Of a stretch of DNA of 64,000 nucleotides, positions 44,781 through 53,386 are shown in pieces (within the stretch, counting starts at the first letter, position 1; each line of letters begins with the position of its first letter). A program made the position numbers and the translations under genes. The notes under the pieces are model-generated. The model was not told the origin of the DNA and did not search any database. It worked only from the letters and a program-made list of their open reading frames with translations. Source of the stretch: an uncultured Bacteroidales bacterium (GTDB lineage Bacteria; Bacteroidota; Bacteroidia; Bacteroidales; UBA932). The stretch lies in assembly GCA_944326305.1 (NCBI GenBank), contig CALVDL010000010.1, forward strand, positions 31,998-95,997, read 5' to 3'.

Positions 44781-44820
44781 AATTAAAGAGGAGTACAAGA
44801 AATTGCACTCCTCTTTAATT
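44781..44820. terminator. Bidirectional terminator after acpP
   Basis: A perfect 14-bp stem (AATTAAAGAGGAGT / ACTCCTCTTTAATT) around a 12-base loop, followed by TTATT, between convergent genes. Confidence 0.85.
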
Positions 44821-44835
44821 TTATTCCTTCCCGTC

Positions 44836-46578
44836 TTATTTCTTTCGGACGGAGTACGTGATTTTCAGATACGGCACGCGTCTGCTTTCAAGCTCTGTCT
44901 TGCCGTCTTCGGCCGTTGTCTGTCCTCCCTGGTCTGCAAGGGGTCCGCGGAGGACTGCCTTATAGTAGCGGTCGCGGTCCAGGACTGTCGTGCTGCTGCT
45001 CTGCTGGCTTGACTGCATGTTGCTGTAGTAGGCGGCCATAGCGAGATAGTCATAGTAGTTGCTGTACCCGTATCCGCCGTAGTAACTTCCATAGCCGTAG
45101 CCATATCCGCCGTACCCGTATCCGTAGTAGTCATTATACAGATTGTTGTAGTACATGCTGTACTGGAGGTTCTGGTAATATTCGCTGACACCTTCCTGTT
45201 CCTCCTGGCTCTGCTCCACTGCAAGGGTCAGGAGCCAGATGTCCTTCTCCTCGTACTGCTTCTTTATATCCTCGTCATCACTGTATTCGTCCAGTGCGAG
45301 AATCTGCTGCATGTGGTAGCTGATGTCCGGGGCGTATTCGGATGTAGACCTGTTTATGTTGCCCTGGCTTTCAGAGGATACGCTCGTGTCAGTAATGCCT
45401 GCGTAGCTGACTATCTCCTCTCCGTCACTGTTCTCCCCGTAGACCATGCAGGTAGGGCTGAGAATCGCAGGGAAACTTTCGAGCGCCTCGTAGCTTGTGT
45501 TTTTCTCGTAAGGCAGGACGATGGTCGCCTTGTTGATGATTACTCCAGCAGGGTCTATCCCCCGTTCTCCCAGTATATTCATGAACCCTTCCCTGAGTTC
45601 TTTCGCATAGATCACAGGCTTGAGCCCGCCGCCTCCGTCGACGATTATCTCGTCTGCAGGGGTGTCTGTGGCAAACCCGTCAAGCGTGCTCGAGCTCATG
45701 TTGAGTGCATACTGCGGAGTAAGCGTCTCTCCTGAATAATAGTCTGTAGCTGCCTGTGTTATCGAGAAATCCTGTGCCCCGTACAGGAACAGGAACGTAG
45801 TGTCTACAGGCTCGTCCCTGCCTTCGTACTCCACACCTTTCACTGTCAGTGTTGCATATCCTCCGGAAAGGTAGTACTGCTGCAGGTCCGCCCCCGTGGT
45901 GAGGGTGAACATGTTGATCCTTCCTCCGGATGAAGACGGGTCGTCTACATTTATATATATGCCCGGGAATTCCTTCGCGAATGCCCCCACTGAATCGTAT
46001 GCCGATTCCTCGAGATGCTGGAGCTGTCTCTTGAGGAGCTCCTGTGCCCAGGTTTTGTCGAAGTCGAAGGAGAGGGAGTCGCCCCCGTCGTAAATGACCC
46101 CGTCGGCTATGCGCCTCAGTCCGGCAGGGTCTATTTCAGTGCTGATGTAGCCGTCTGTCTCGTCGATGGACTCCTCCAGTGCGAACACATTGACGTCCTG
46201 GAGTATCCTCCTCTGGGTCTCGCTGATGTATGAAAGGGTGTCCTTTGCCAGCGCGAAATGAAACCGCACCACCTCGCCGCCTGTCCCGAAATCATACTTG
46301 TCGGCCGGAATGAGCGTGAATGCGCTGCTCCTGCGGCTTATGTCTCCGGTGCCTGTCATCACCGCACCGACAGTCACCCTTGATGAACTGTAGCCGGAGA
46401 GCTTCTCCACAGGCTGCATGGCTATGCCTTCTATCGCGAACTCATCTATATATGTGTCGTATCTCTGGTCCATCGGGATGAAGCTGCTTCCCAGCTCTTC
46501 ATCTACATATACACAAGAAGTTCCGCATACGAGGATGCAGAACATTGAAAAAAGTATGGCACAGTATTTCCGTCTCAT
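44836..46578 (-). CDS. DUF4270 family lipoprotein with a Tyr/Gly-rich segment
   Basis: 580 residues from the ATG at 46,578, one base after the stop of the gene before it; an upstream in-frame start would lie inside that gene. Lipobox CGTSC (Cys22). DELGSSFIP-type opening (VDEELGSSFIPMDQRYDTY) is characteristic of DUF4270, which forms beta-rich surface or periplasmic proteins of unknown role in Bacteroidota. Near residues 475-520 is an unusual low-complexity run of Tyr, Gly, Asn and Ser (YGYGYGGYGYGYGSYYGGYG), followed by a Gln/Ser patch. The C-terminus (YLKITYSVRKK) resumes ordered sequence. Confidence 0.87.
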   Translation of the reverse strand: MRRKYCAILFSMFCILVCGTSCVYVDEELGSSFIPMDQRYDTYIDEFAIEGIAMQPVEKLSGYSSSRVTVGAVMTGTGDISRRSSAFTLIPADKYDFGTGGEVVRFHFALAKDTLSYISETQRRILQDVNVFALEESIDETDGYISTEIDPAGLRRIADGVIYDGGDSLSFDFDKTWAQELLKRQLQHLEESAYDSVGAFAKEFPGIYINVDDPSSSGGRINMFTLTTGADLQQYYLSGGYATLTVKGVEYEGRDEPVDTTFLFLYGAQDFSITQAATDYYSGETLTPQYALNMSSSTLDGFATDTPADEIIVDGGGGLKPVIYAKELREGFMNILGERGIDPAGVIINKATIVLPYEKNTSYEALESFPAILSPTCMVYGENSDGEEIVSYAGITDTSVSSESQGNINRSTSEYAPDISYHMQQILALDEYSDDEDIKKQYEEKDIWLLTLAVEQSQEEQEGVSEYYQNLQYSMYYNNLYNDYYGYGYGGYGYGYGSYYGGYGYSNYYDYLAMAAYYSNMQSSQQSSSTTVLDRDRYYKAVLRGPLADQGGQTTAEDGKTELESRRVPYLKITYSVRKK

Positions 46579-46579
46579 C

Positions 46580-47398
46580 TTATAACTGGTCATAAAAGCT
46601 GTTGTAATCATCTATATAGGTGCCGTCCCCGAATGATTCCTCCCTGAACGGAAGCACCGGCAGCCCGCTTTCACTGCAGTATCCTGTCACCTCCTCCGGT
46701 ATGTCCCCGGAGCCGAAGATGACGGCATCCGAATATTTCACGGCGAATCTGGCGAGGTCCGCGCCTGTGGCGTCCGCCGGCAGGTCGATGTCGGACTGCT
46801 CCAGGGAGCCGTATGCGATTTTGTCTTTCAGTTCGCCAGGGAATGATATGCCGTTGATGTCATCGTATATGGAAGTCACGACCTTGCTCCCCGAGAATAT
46901 GGGGTCGTCGATATATGCCTTTTTCAGATATGCCGGCAGGATATACGAAATCCACCCGTGGCAGTGTATTACGTCAGGAGCCCAGCGGAGCTTCTTGACT
47001 GTCTCCAGCACACCACGGGCAAAGAATATGGCCCTTTCCCCGTTGTCCTGGAAGAATGTGCCGTCGGCGTCGCAATATATGTGCTTGCGGTGGAAATAGT
47101 CCTCGTTGTCAATGAAATATACCTGCATGCGCGCTGCGGCGACAGAGGCCACCTTTATGACAAGCGGCCGGTCTACGTCATTTATGATGATGTTCATCCC
47201 GGAAAGGCGGATTACCTCATGGAGCTGGTTTTTCCTCTCGTTGATGCATCCGTATCTCGGCATGAATGAGCGAATTTCCTTTTTTCTCTCCTGTATTCCC
47301 TGGGGAAGATACCTTCCGATGTCCGATATCCGTGTCTGGGGGAGATAAGGGAATATCTCCGAATTCACGAACAGCACTCTTTTAACAGAATCTCCCAT
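46580..47398 (-). CDS. Short glycogen/starch synthase-like protein (GT5 N-terminal domain only)
   Basis: 272 residues. RVLFVNSEIFPYLPQTRISD, DVIHCHGWISYILPAYLK and the Rossmann pattern match the N-terminal (acceptor-side) half of GT5 glycogen synthases. The C-terminal nucleotide-sugar-binding half (about 200 residues) is missing, and so is the full KxGGL motif. Bacteroidota commonly carry this short form; whether it has transferase activity is doubtful. It is followed within one base by the DUF4270 gene, so the two form an operon driven from 47,425-47,432. Confidence 0.8.
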   Translation of the reverse strand: MGDSVKRVLFVNSEIFPYLPQTRISDIGRYLPQGIQERKKEIRSFMPRYGCINERKNQLHEVIRLSGMNIIINDVDRPLVIKVASVAAARMQVYFIDNEDYFHRKHIYCDADGTFFQDNGERAIFFARGVLETVKKLRWAPDVIHCHGWISYILPAYLKKAYIDDPIFSGSKVVTSIYDDINGISFPGELKDKIAYGSLEQSDIDLPADATGADLARFAVKYSDAVIFGSGDIPEEVTGYCSESGLPVLPFREESFGDGTYIDDYNSFYDQL

Positions 47399-47424
47399 TT
47401 TAATTTAATAAGACAAAATCTCAA

Positions 47425-47432
47425 CAAAGATA
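47425..47432 (-). promoter_or_regulatory. -7 element for the glycogen-synthase-like/DUF4270 operon
   Basis: TATCTTTG on the minus strand, 27 bases before the ATG; exact TAnnTTTG match. Confidence 0.65.
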
Positions 47433-47454
47433 ATAATTTATTTTGATATTTCAC

Positions 47455-47462
47455 TATCTTTG
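47455..47462 (+). promoter_or_regulatory. -7 element for ftsX
   Basis: TATCTTTG on the plus strand, 17 bases before the ftsX ATG, only 22 bases from the oppositely oriented -7 element. The two promoters overlap face to back, so their polymerases probably exclude each other. Confidence 0.65.
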
Positions 47463-47479
47463 GCGGTTGTTTTGGTATT

Positions 47480-48358
47480 ATGGGAAAAGGAGAGAACAAC
47501 ATAATCAGCCGCAGGCTGGCCAATTCGTACCTCTCGTCGGTCATAAGCATAAGTCTTGTCCTGCTGCTTGTCGGCATAGCGAGCCTGCTTCTGGTCAACG
47601 CAAGGTCCGTCTCCGACTACTTCAAGGAGAACATGCAGGTGTCCGTGCTCCTGAAACAGGATGTGGGCGAAGATTCCGCAAGGAAGTTCCAGAAGTCCCT
47701 GGACCAGATGCGCTTTATCCGCAGCAGCGAATTCATTTCCCGGGAGCAGGGCGAGAAAGAGATGGAGGAGCTTCTGGGCAGCGACTTCCTCAGCGTGTTC
47801 GAGACATCTCCTATACCTGTCTCCATTGATGTCACACTTGATGCGGACTATGTCTCCTCGGACAGCCTGGAGATGGTCAAGACCGAGATTTCCCGCTTCC
47901 CTGTGGTGGATGAGGTCGTGTACCAGCGCTCCCTGGTCGATACGCTCAATGCCAATTTGAGCAAGATCTCCATCGTCATCGGAGTGTTCATCCTGCTTCT
48001 TCTCTTCATTTCCTTTGTGCTGATAAACAATACTGTAAGGCTTAATGTCTATGCCCGCCGCTTCACCGTCCATACGATGAGGCTTGTGGGGGCCACCAAG
48101 GCTTTCATCCGGGGCCCGTTCCTGGTCCAGTCCGTGTTCCAGGGACTGTTCTCTGCCTTTATCTCCATCATCGTGCTTGTGGCTATCCTGTTTGTGATAC
48201 GCAGGGAGTTCATGCAGCTGTTCTCCATATTCAGGCTGGAGTCCCTGCTGGTGGTGATGGGTATAGTGATTGTCTCCGGCGTGCTGATATGCTTCATCAG
48301 CACATGGTGTGTGGTCGGCAGGCTCGTTTCACTGAAAAAAGATGAACTGTATTATTGA
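47480..48358 (+). CDS. ftsX: Cell division protein FtsX
   Basis: 292 residues. One N-terminal membrane helix (about 22-42), a periplasmic domain with the FtsX pattern (VSVLLKQDVGEDSARKFQKS and EFISREQGEKEMEELLG), then three C-terminal helices with RLVGATKAFIRGPFLVQ, the FtsX/MacB-type coupling helix that contacts FtsE. FtsEX transmits ATP hydrolysis to peptidoglycan hydrolases at the septum. ftsE is not adjacent, as is usual in Bacteroidota. DUF3098 and uppP follow within 1-3 bases. Confidence 0.95.
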   Translation: MGKGENNIISRRLANSYLSSVISISLVLLLVGIASLLLVNARSVSDYFKENMQVSVLLKQDVGEDSARKFQKSLDQMRFIRSSEFISREQGEKEMEELLGSDFLSVFETSPIPVSIDVTLDADYVSSDSLEMVKTEISRFPVVDEVVYQRSLVDTLNANLSKISIVIGVFILLLLFISFVLINNTVRLNVYARRFTVHTMRLVGATKAFIRGPFLVQSVFQGLFSAFISIIVLVAILFVIRREFMQLFSIFRLESLLVVMGIVIVSGVLICFISTWCVVGRLVSLKKDELYY

Positions 48359-48359
48359 T

Positions 48360-48593
48360 ATGGAAAATTTTGCAATTACGCCGAAGGGCCTCAGGATAAT
48401 GCTCGCAGGCCTCATCCTCATGGTTGCGGGCTATGTCCTCATGACGGGCGGGGGAAGCGACGACCCCCAGGTGTTCAACTATGCCATGTTCGGTTTCAGG
48501 CGGCTTGTTGCCGCCCCGGTGCTCATCATCGCCGGCATCGTGACGGTCATCGTCTCCATTGTAAAGGTGTTCCCTGAAAAAGAAAACAAATAA
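48360..48593 (+). CDS. DUF3098 small membrane protein
   Basis: 77 residues from the ATG at 48,360, one base after the ftsX stop; the frame is open further upstream inside ftsX. Two membrane helices (residues about 13-30 and 51-70) flank a short loop with GSDDPQVFNYAMFGFRR. DUF3098 proteins sit between ftsX and uppP across Bacteroidota, which suggests a link to cell-wall synthesis, but the role is unknown. Confidence 0.9.
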   Translation: MENFAITPKGLRIMLAGLILMVAGYVLMTGGGSDDPQVFNYAMFGFRRLVAAPVLIIAGIVTVIVSIVKVFPEKENK

Positions 48594-48596
48594 GGT

Positions 48597-49409
48597 ATGG
48601 AATGGTTTGAGGCTATTATTCTGGGTCTGGTCCAGGGACTGACTGAGTTCCTCCCTGTGAGCAGCAGCGGGCATCTCCTTATAGGAAAGGAGCTTCTTGG
48701 TGTGGAGGCGGCGGACGATCTCGTGTTCGAGACGACCGTGCATGCCGCTACCGTGCTCAGCACCATTGTAGTGTTCAGAAAACAGCTGTGGGATCTGCTG
48801 AAAGGTTTTTTCAAGTTCAAATACAATGACCAGACGGACTATGTCCTGAAAATCTGCGTGTCGATGGTCCCGGTGTTCATAATCGGGGTCTTCTTCAAGG
48901 ATTTCGTGGAGGGCCTTTTCCAGTCCATTTTCATTGTGGGGCTGGCCCTTGTGTGCACTGCCATGCTGCTTTTCTTTTCCGACATAGCTTCCGGCCCGCG
49001 CGGAAAGGCTTCTGTATCTGAGCGTAAAGGGTACCGTAACGGGATTTCATACTGGCAGGCCTTCGTGGTCGGCCTCGGGCAGGCCCTTGCCGTAGTGCCC
49101 GGGCTTTCCCGTTCAGGCACCACCATCTCTACCGGGCTGCTGTGCGGCGTCCGCAGGGATGTCATGGCCCAGTTCTCATTCCTCATGGTGCTTGTGCCTA
49201 TCCTCGGCGAGTCTTTCCTGCAGCTTGTGGGCGGAGAGGTAAGCGGTTCCTCCATCGGGGCGCTCCCGCTTGTGCTCGGCTTCATTGCGGCCTTTGTTTC
49301 AGGCCTCTTCGCATGCAAGGTGATGATAGCCCTTGTGAAGAAGGCGCGCCTCAGCTGGTTTGCCCTCTACTGCGCCATTGTCGCCCTGCTTATATTCATC
49401 TTCGCCTGA
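48597..49409 (+). CDS. uppP: Undecaprenyl-diphosphatase
   Basis: 270 residues, polytopic membrane protein. Both signature regions are present: EAIILGLVQGLTEFLPVSSS near the start (the (E/Q)xxxE motif and SSSGH) and PGLSRSGTTIS near residue 165. It dephosphorylates undecaprenyl diphosphate to recycle the lipid carrier for peptidoglycan and surface polysaccharide. It is in the ftsX-DUF3098-uppP transcript; the LpxH-like gene follows after 9 bases. Confidence 0.97.
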   Translation: MEWFEAIILGLVQGLTEFLPVSSSGHLLIGKELLGVEAADDLVFETTVHAATVLSTIVVFRKQLWDLLKGFFKFKYNDQTDYVLKICVSMVPVFIIGVFFKDFVEGLFQSIFIVGLALVCTAMLLFFSDIASGPRGKASVSERKGYRNGISYWQAFVVGLGQALAVVPGLSRSGTTISTGLLCGVRRDVMAQFSFLMVLVPILGESFLQLVGGEVSGSSIGALPLVLGFIAAFVSGLFACKVMIALVKKARLSWFALYCAIVALLIFIFA

Positions 49410-49418
49410 CCCTGTTTC

Positions 49419-50168
49419 ATGAAAGAGAGGAAATATGCCTTTTTCGCCTCCGATGTGCACCTCGGCCTGAATGTGGCCGACCCGCAGGACCGGGAGGCGA
49501 GGTTCGTGCGTTTCCTCCGCTTGGTTCCGGCGGACGAGACCCGTGCCCTGTATCTGCTCGGGGATATATGGGATTTCTGGTATGAGTACCGGGATGTGGT
49601 GCCGAAAGGTTATGCAAGGGTGTTCTCTGCCCTGATGGACCTGATGGATGCCGGGGTGGAGGTGTATTTCTTCCAGGGGAACCATGATGTATGGACCTAC
49701 AGCTATTTCGAGGAACTTGGCATGATAAGGCTCACGCAGCCTGCCCTTGTCCATATTGGTGGCAGGACATTCTGTCTGGGACACGGTGACGGCCTTGGCC
49801 CTGTCCCGAAAGGGTACATGTTCCTGCGTTCCGTTTTCCACTGCCGTTTCCTGCAGGTGCTGTTCAGCATGCTGCATCCGTGGATAGCCTTCCGTCTGGG
49901 GAACGGCTGGTCGAAGAACAACCGGCTGGCCCGACGTGAGGAATACGTTTTCAAGGGGGAGAGCGAACCGCTTTACAAGTTCGCCGTGGACTATTCGTCG
50001 GAGCACCATGTCGACTATTTCGTATTCGGGCACTATCACGCCGATGTCAGGATGAAGCTCCCTACGGGGGCGGAGCTGATTGTCATGAAGGACTGGATCA
50101 GCTCTTCGCCCTACATGTATTTCGACGGGATCTCTATGGTAGGCGGATATTGCCAGAACAGCGAATAG
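49419..50168 (+). CDS. lpxH: UDP-2,3-diacylglucosamine diphosphatase-like metallophosphoesterase (LpxH type)
   Basis: 249 residues. The calcineurin-type metal motifs are complete: SDVHLG (Asp12, His14), LLGDIWDFW, QGNHDVW, GHGDGLG and FGHYHADV. LpxH cleaves UDP-diacylglucosamine to lipid X in lipid A synthesis at the inner membrane. The middle segment (RSVFHCRFLQVLFSMLHPW) is the hydrophobic cap seen in LpxH relatives. The 3' end overlaps the convergent DUF4294 gene by 58 bases. Confidence 0.87.
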   Translation: MKERKYAFFASDVHLGLNVADPQDREARFVRFLRLVPADETRALYLLGDIWDFWYEYRDVVPKGYARVFSALMDLMDAGVEVYFFQGNHDVWTYSYFEELGMIRLTQPALVHIGGRTFCLGHGDGLGPVPKGYMFLRSVFHCRFLQVLFSMLHPWIAFRLGNGWSKNNRLARREEYVFKGESEPLYKFAVDYSSEHHVDYFVFGHYHADVRMKLPTGAELIVMKDWISSSPYMYFDGISMVGGYCQNSE

Positions 50169-50836
50169 TACAGCCCCTCGAATTCCCCGGACTCCCATTT
50201 CTCCACAAGCTCCTCTGTCGGCCGGTCCTCTCCTTCGGGGTCGTACGGCTTTTTCAGGTCCGAGCCGAAGAGTTTCGCTATTCCCTGCCAGAAACCGGCG
50301 GCAATCCCGCTCTTGTAGTCCTTTATAATGTTGAAAGAGGACTTGCCCACCTCCCTGTCTATCAGTCTCATCAACAGGGCGCCCTGGCTTACGGTCAGGC
50401 TTCTGAGCGGCTGCTCGAACACCTCGAACAGCTCTTTCTGCATCTGGTTTATGTACTTGTCCCGTCCGGCCCTTTTCAGGTTGTCCGCGGCAATGGTGCT
50501 GTCTACCTCCTGCACCAGGTGCCTCGCCACCAGCGCATAGGGGTATACCTTGCTGAAATTGTGCACCAGCCTGTAGTACTGCCTCCAGTCCTTCCCCCTC
50601 TGACGCGGGAGCCTCTGGTACACATGTGCGGCCGGGAGGTTGTCCACATAGACGGTGTCCCCGTCCTCGATTATATATTGGAGGAACTCCCCGGATTCCT
50701 GCCCGGTGGCCTCTTCCATGCGCATCTTCCACTCGTCAAGCCTGATCTTGTCCTGGGCCAGGCCCTGGACCGCATGGGCCAGCAGCAGTGCTGCAGACAC
50801 TGCCGCACAATGTGCCATATGTCGTAGTTTTCTCAT
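50111..50836 (-). CDS. DUF4294 domain protein
   Basis: 241 residues from the ATG at 50,836; the frame is open for 13 more codons but this start gives the signal-like helix (MAHCAAVSAALLLAHAVQG). The family pattern is GDTVYVDNLPAAHVYQRLP, WRQYYRLVHNFSKVYPYAL and QGALLMRLIDREVGKSSF. DUF4294 is conserved across Bacteroidota and of unknown function, presumably periplasmic. Its last 58 bases overlap the 3' end of lpxH on the other strand, a tail-to-tail overlap with no terminator between them. Confidence 0.9.
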   Translation of the reverse strand: MRKLRHMAHCAAVSAALLLAHAVQGLAQDKIRLDEWKMRMEEATGQESGEFLQYIIEDGDTVYVDNLPAAHVYQRLPRQRGKDWRQYYRLVHNFSKVYPYALVARHLVQEVDSTIAADNLKRAGRDKYINQMQKELFEVFEQPLRSLTVSQGALLMRLIDREVGKSSFNIIKDYKSGIAAGFWQGIAKLFGSDLKKPYDPEGEDRPTEELVEKWESGEFEGLYYSLFWQYPPTIEIPSKYM

Positions 50837-51049
50837 TCCGGAATCCCAGTATCTGACGGGCAGACAAAAATACATGAATTATTTTCATAAGGCAAATCCC
50901 TGCCTGGGGTGCTGTCCTGCAAATTCCCCTCCCGTGTCGGTCGAAAACAGACGGATTTATTTTTTAACAACATTCATAACTTTATGAAAATTCCACACTT
51001 AGGTAACAAAAAAATCGGTTGCAAAAGTTTGAAAATTTTTTAAAAATTA

Positions 51050-51079
51050 TTTGCAATTGAGATAAATTTACTATCTTTG
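51050..51079 (+). promoter_or_regulatory. Promoter of the rplP-rplQ operon
   Basis: TTTG (51,050-51,053), 18 bases, TATCTTTG (51,072-51,079): the best promoter match in the window. It gives a leader of about 85 bases. An internal promoter of this strength between rpsC and rplP is not expected in an unbroken operon. Confidence 0.85.
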
Positions 51080-51090
51080 CAGTCCCTTAT

Positions 51091-51125
51091 TTGAGGATAA
51101 GTCTGCCCAATCGGCTGAGGCTCAA
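51091..51125 (+). promoter_or_regulatory. Possible leader hairpin upstream of rplP
   Basis: TTGAG (51,091-51,095) can pair with CTCAA (51,121-51,125), with an inner stem GCC (51,105-51,107)/GGC (51,113-51,115) around CAATC. It is a candidate site for autoregulation by a ribosomal protein, but the pairing is short. Confidence 0.3.
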
Positions 51126-51172
51126 TGTTTTAAGAGGGAAACTGAAAATATTTTATTTAAAGTAATAGAACG

Positions 51173-51592
51173 ATGTTACAACCAAAGAAAACAAAATTTA
51201 GAAGGCAGCAGAAAGGCCGCATGAAAGGGCTCGCCCAGAGGGGCAACCAGCTCGCATTCGGTTCTTTCGGTATCAAGACCTTGGAAAATTGTTGGCTTAC
51301 GGGCCGCCAGATCGAGGCCGCCCGTCAGGCAGTTGTCCGTTACATGAAGCGTGAAGGTAAGATCTGGATCAGAATTTTCCCTGACAAGCCTTATACCAGG
51401 AAGCCTGCCGAGGTGCGAATGGGTAAGGGTAAGGGTAATCCGGAAGGGTTTGTCTGCCCTGTCACTCCGGGCCGCATCCTTATCGAGGCTGAAGGCGTTC
51501 CGATGGAGATTGCAAAGGAGGCGCTCCGTCTCGGTGCCCAGAAGCTGCCGGTGACTACCAAGTTCGTGGTGCGCAGAGACTATGTTGAATAA
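51173..51592 (+). CDS. rplP: 50S ribosomal protein L16
   Basis: 139 residues. [19 protein letters not shown] is the family start, and [15 protein letters not shown] the conserved loop near the A-site. The usual Trp of PEGWV is Phe here (PEGFV). L16 is a late assembly protein. It is the first gene after the break: rpsC, its normal upstream neighbour, is 16 kb away. Confidence 0.98.
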   Translation: MLQPKKTKFRRQQKGRMKGLAQRGNQLAFGSFGIKTLENCWLTGRQIEAARQAVVRYMKREGKIWIRIFPDKPYTRKPAEVRMGKGKGNPEGFVCPVTPGRILIEAEGVPMEIAKEALRLGAQKLPVTTKFVVRRDYVE

Positions 51593-51609
51593 TTTAATGG
51601 AGAAAAGAA

Positions 51610-51804
51610 ATGAAAGCATCTGAAGTACGCGAAATGTCAATCAGCGACCTGCGCGAGCGTATCGAAGCCGAGAAGGCCAACCTCGATACAATGAAGATAA
51701 ACCACGCTATCTCTCCATTAGAGGATACGTCAAAGATCAGGAAGGCAAGAAAGGACATCGCCCGCATGATGACTATCCTTGCAGAGAAAGAAAAACAGAA
51801 CTAA
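51610..51804 (+). CDS. rpmC: 50S ribosomal protein L29
   Basis: 64 residues, normal size. Two helices with the family pattern MKASEVREMSISDLRERI and KIRKARKDIARMMTIL. It lies near the tunnel exit next to L23. Confidence 0.97.
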   Translation: MKASEVREMSISDLRERIEAEKANLDTMKINHAISPLEDTSKIRKARKDIARMMTILAEKEKQN

Positions 51805-51816
51805 AATCCGAATCCG

Positions 51817-52071
51817 ATGGAAAGAAATCTTCGTAAGGAAAGAATAGGCGTAGTGGTCAGCAACAAGATGGACAAATCTATCGTGGTTGCAGTCGCAACG
51901 AAGGAAAAACACCCTATCTACGGGAAATTCGTTAAAAAGACCAAGAAATTTGTCGCTCATGATGAGAAGAACGAATGCAGTGAGGGCGACAGAGTCCTTA
52001 TCATGGAGACCCGTCCTTTGAGCAAGACAAAGAGATGGAGATTAGTACAAATCGTAGAAAAAGTAAAATAA
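51817..52071 (+). CDS. rpsQ: 30S ribosomal protein S17
   Basis: 84 residues. OB-fold protein that binds the 5' domain of 16S rRNA early in assembly. [20 protein letters not shown] and [18 protein letters not shown] are diagnostic. Confidence 0.98.
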   Translation: MERNLRKERIGVVVSNKMDKSIVVAVATKEKHPIYGKFVKKTKKFVAHDEKNECSEGDRVLIMETRPLSKTKRWRLVQIVEKVK

Positions 52072-52074
52072 GCT

Positions 52075-52440
52075 ATGATACAGCAGGAAACACGTTTACA
52101 GGTGGCAGACAACAGCGGAGCCAAGGAGGTTCTTTGCATCCGTGTCCTGGGTGGTACCCGCCGCCGTTATGCGAGAGTGGGCGACAAGATTGTCGTAGCA
52201 GTCAAGAGCGCAATCCCTGGTGGTGATGCCAAGAAAGGCTCAGTATCCAAGGCTGTTGTAGTGCGCACGAAAAAAGAAGTCCGCAGGGCGGACGGATCGT
52301 ATATCCGTTTCGATGACAATGCATGCGTCCTCCTGAACAACCAGGGTGAGGTGCGTGGTACACGTATCTTCGGGCCTGTTGCCAGGGAGCTGCGCGAGAA
52401 CTATATGAAGATCGTTTCACTGGCACCGGAGGTCCTTTAA
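52075..52440 (+). CDS. rplN: 50S ribosomal protein L14
   Basis: 121 residues. [18 protein letters not shown] is the family start, with [14 protein letters not shown] and the C-terminal [20 protein letters not shown]. It forms an intersubunit bridge. It begins 3 bases after rpsQ. Confidence 0.98.
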   Translation: MIQQETRLQVADNSGAKEVLCIRVLGGTRRRYARVGDKIVVAVKSAIPGGDAKKGSVSKAVVVRTKKEVRRADGSYIRFDDNACVLLNNQGEVRGTRIFGPVARELRENYMKIVSLAPEVL

Positions 52441-52452
52441 TTTTTAGAAATC

Positions 52453-52770
52453 ATGAAAAAGTTCCATATAAAGAAAGGCGACACCGTTTATGTGAATGCC
52501 GGCAACGACAAGGGAAAGACCGGCAAGGTGCTGGAGATGATTACAGACAAAGACCGCGCTATCGTCGAGGGCATCAATATGGTGAGCAAGCACATGAAAC
52601 CTAATCCGAAACACCCTCAGGGCGGTATTGTTAAACAAGAGGCTGGGATCCATGTATCGAACCTCCAGCTTGTGGACCCTTCAAAGGGCGGTCCTACAAG
52701 GATCGGACACAAGTTCGTGGATGGCAAGAAGATCCGTTTCGCAAAAAAATCTGGAGAGGAGATTAAATAA
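52453..52770 (+). CDS. rplX: 50S ribosomal protein L24
   Basis: 105 residues. The KOW motif is at [20 protein letters not shown] near the start. L24 starts 50S assembly at the 5' end of 23S rRNA. Its stop overlaps the rplE start by one base (TAATG). Confidence 0.98.
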   Translation: MKKFHIKKGDTVYVNAGNDKGKTGKVLEMITDKDRAIVEGINMVSKHMKPNPKHPQGGIVKQEAGIHVSNLQLVDPSKGGPTRIGHKFVDGKKIRFAKKSGEEIK

Positions 52771-53375
52771 TGGCAAAGAACAACAAGAATACTACTGCAG
52801 CGGCACAGGTGGCTCTCCCTACGGGATATGTACCTACGCTCAAGAAAGTGTATAAGGAAGAGATTGTCCCTAAGCTGGTCAAGGAGTTCTCGTACTCTAC
52901 AGTGATGCAGGTGCCGAGACTTGTGAAGATCACCATCAACCAGGGTATCGGGGACGCTACCGGTGACAAGAAGCTCGTCGAGGTTGCCCAGCAGGAGCTC
53001 TCAGCCATCGCAGGGCAGAAGGCCGTTGCCACCACTTCAAGGAAGGACATCTCGAACTTCAAGCTCCGTAAGGGCATGCCTATCGGCGTGAAGGTAACCC
53101 TCCGCGGCACCAGGATGTACGAGTTCCTCGAGAGGCTCATCCGCATCTCCCTCCCTCGTATCAGGGACTTCAACGGTATCTCCGAGAAGCTTGACGGGAA
53201 AGGCAACTACACCCTCGGTATCAAGGAGCAGATAATCTTCCCTGAAATCGACATCGACAAGATTACAAAGATCCTCGGAATGGAGATCACATTCGTGACA
53301 ACTGCGAATACAGACGAAGAGGCATACGCCCTTCTCCGCGAGTTCGGTCTTCCTTTCAAGAAACATAACAACTAA
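52770..53375 (+). CDS. rplE: 50S ribosomal protein L5
   Basis: 201 residues, about 20 more than E. coli through an N-terminal extension ([19 protein letters not shown]). Core motifs: [39 protein letters not shown] and [19 protein letters not shown]. It binds 5S rRNA and contacts the P-site tRNA. Coupled to rplX by TAATG. Confidence 0.98.
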   Translation: MAKNNKNTTAAAQVALPTGYVPTLKKVYKEEIVPKLVKEFSYSTVMQVPRLVKITINQGIGDATGDKKLVEVAQQELSAIAGQKAVATTSRKDISNFKLRKGMPIGVKVTLRGTRMYEFLERLIRISLPRIRDFNGISEKLDGKGNYTLGIKEQIIFPEIDIDKITKILGMEITFVTTANTDEEAYALLREFGLPFKKHNN

Positions 53376-53386
53376 AAAGCAGGAAA

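Larger units (their letters stand above)
50837..51172. other. 336-bp intergenic region before rplP
   Basis: AT-rich; contains the promoter of the second ribosomal segment and a leader of about 90 bases with a possible hairpin. No gene and no tRNA is seen. Confidence 0.8.
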
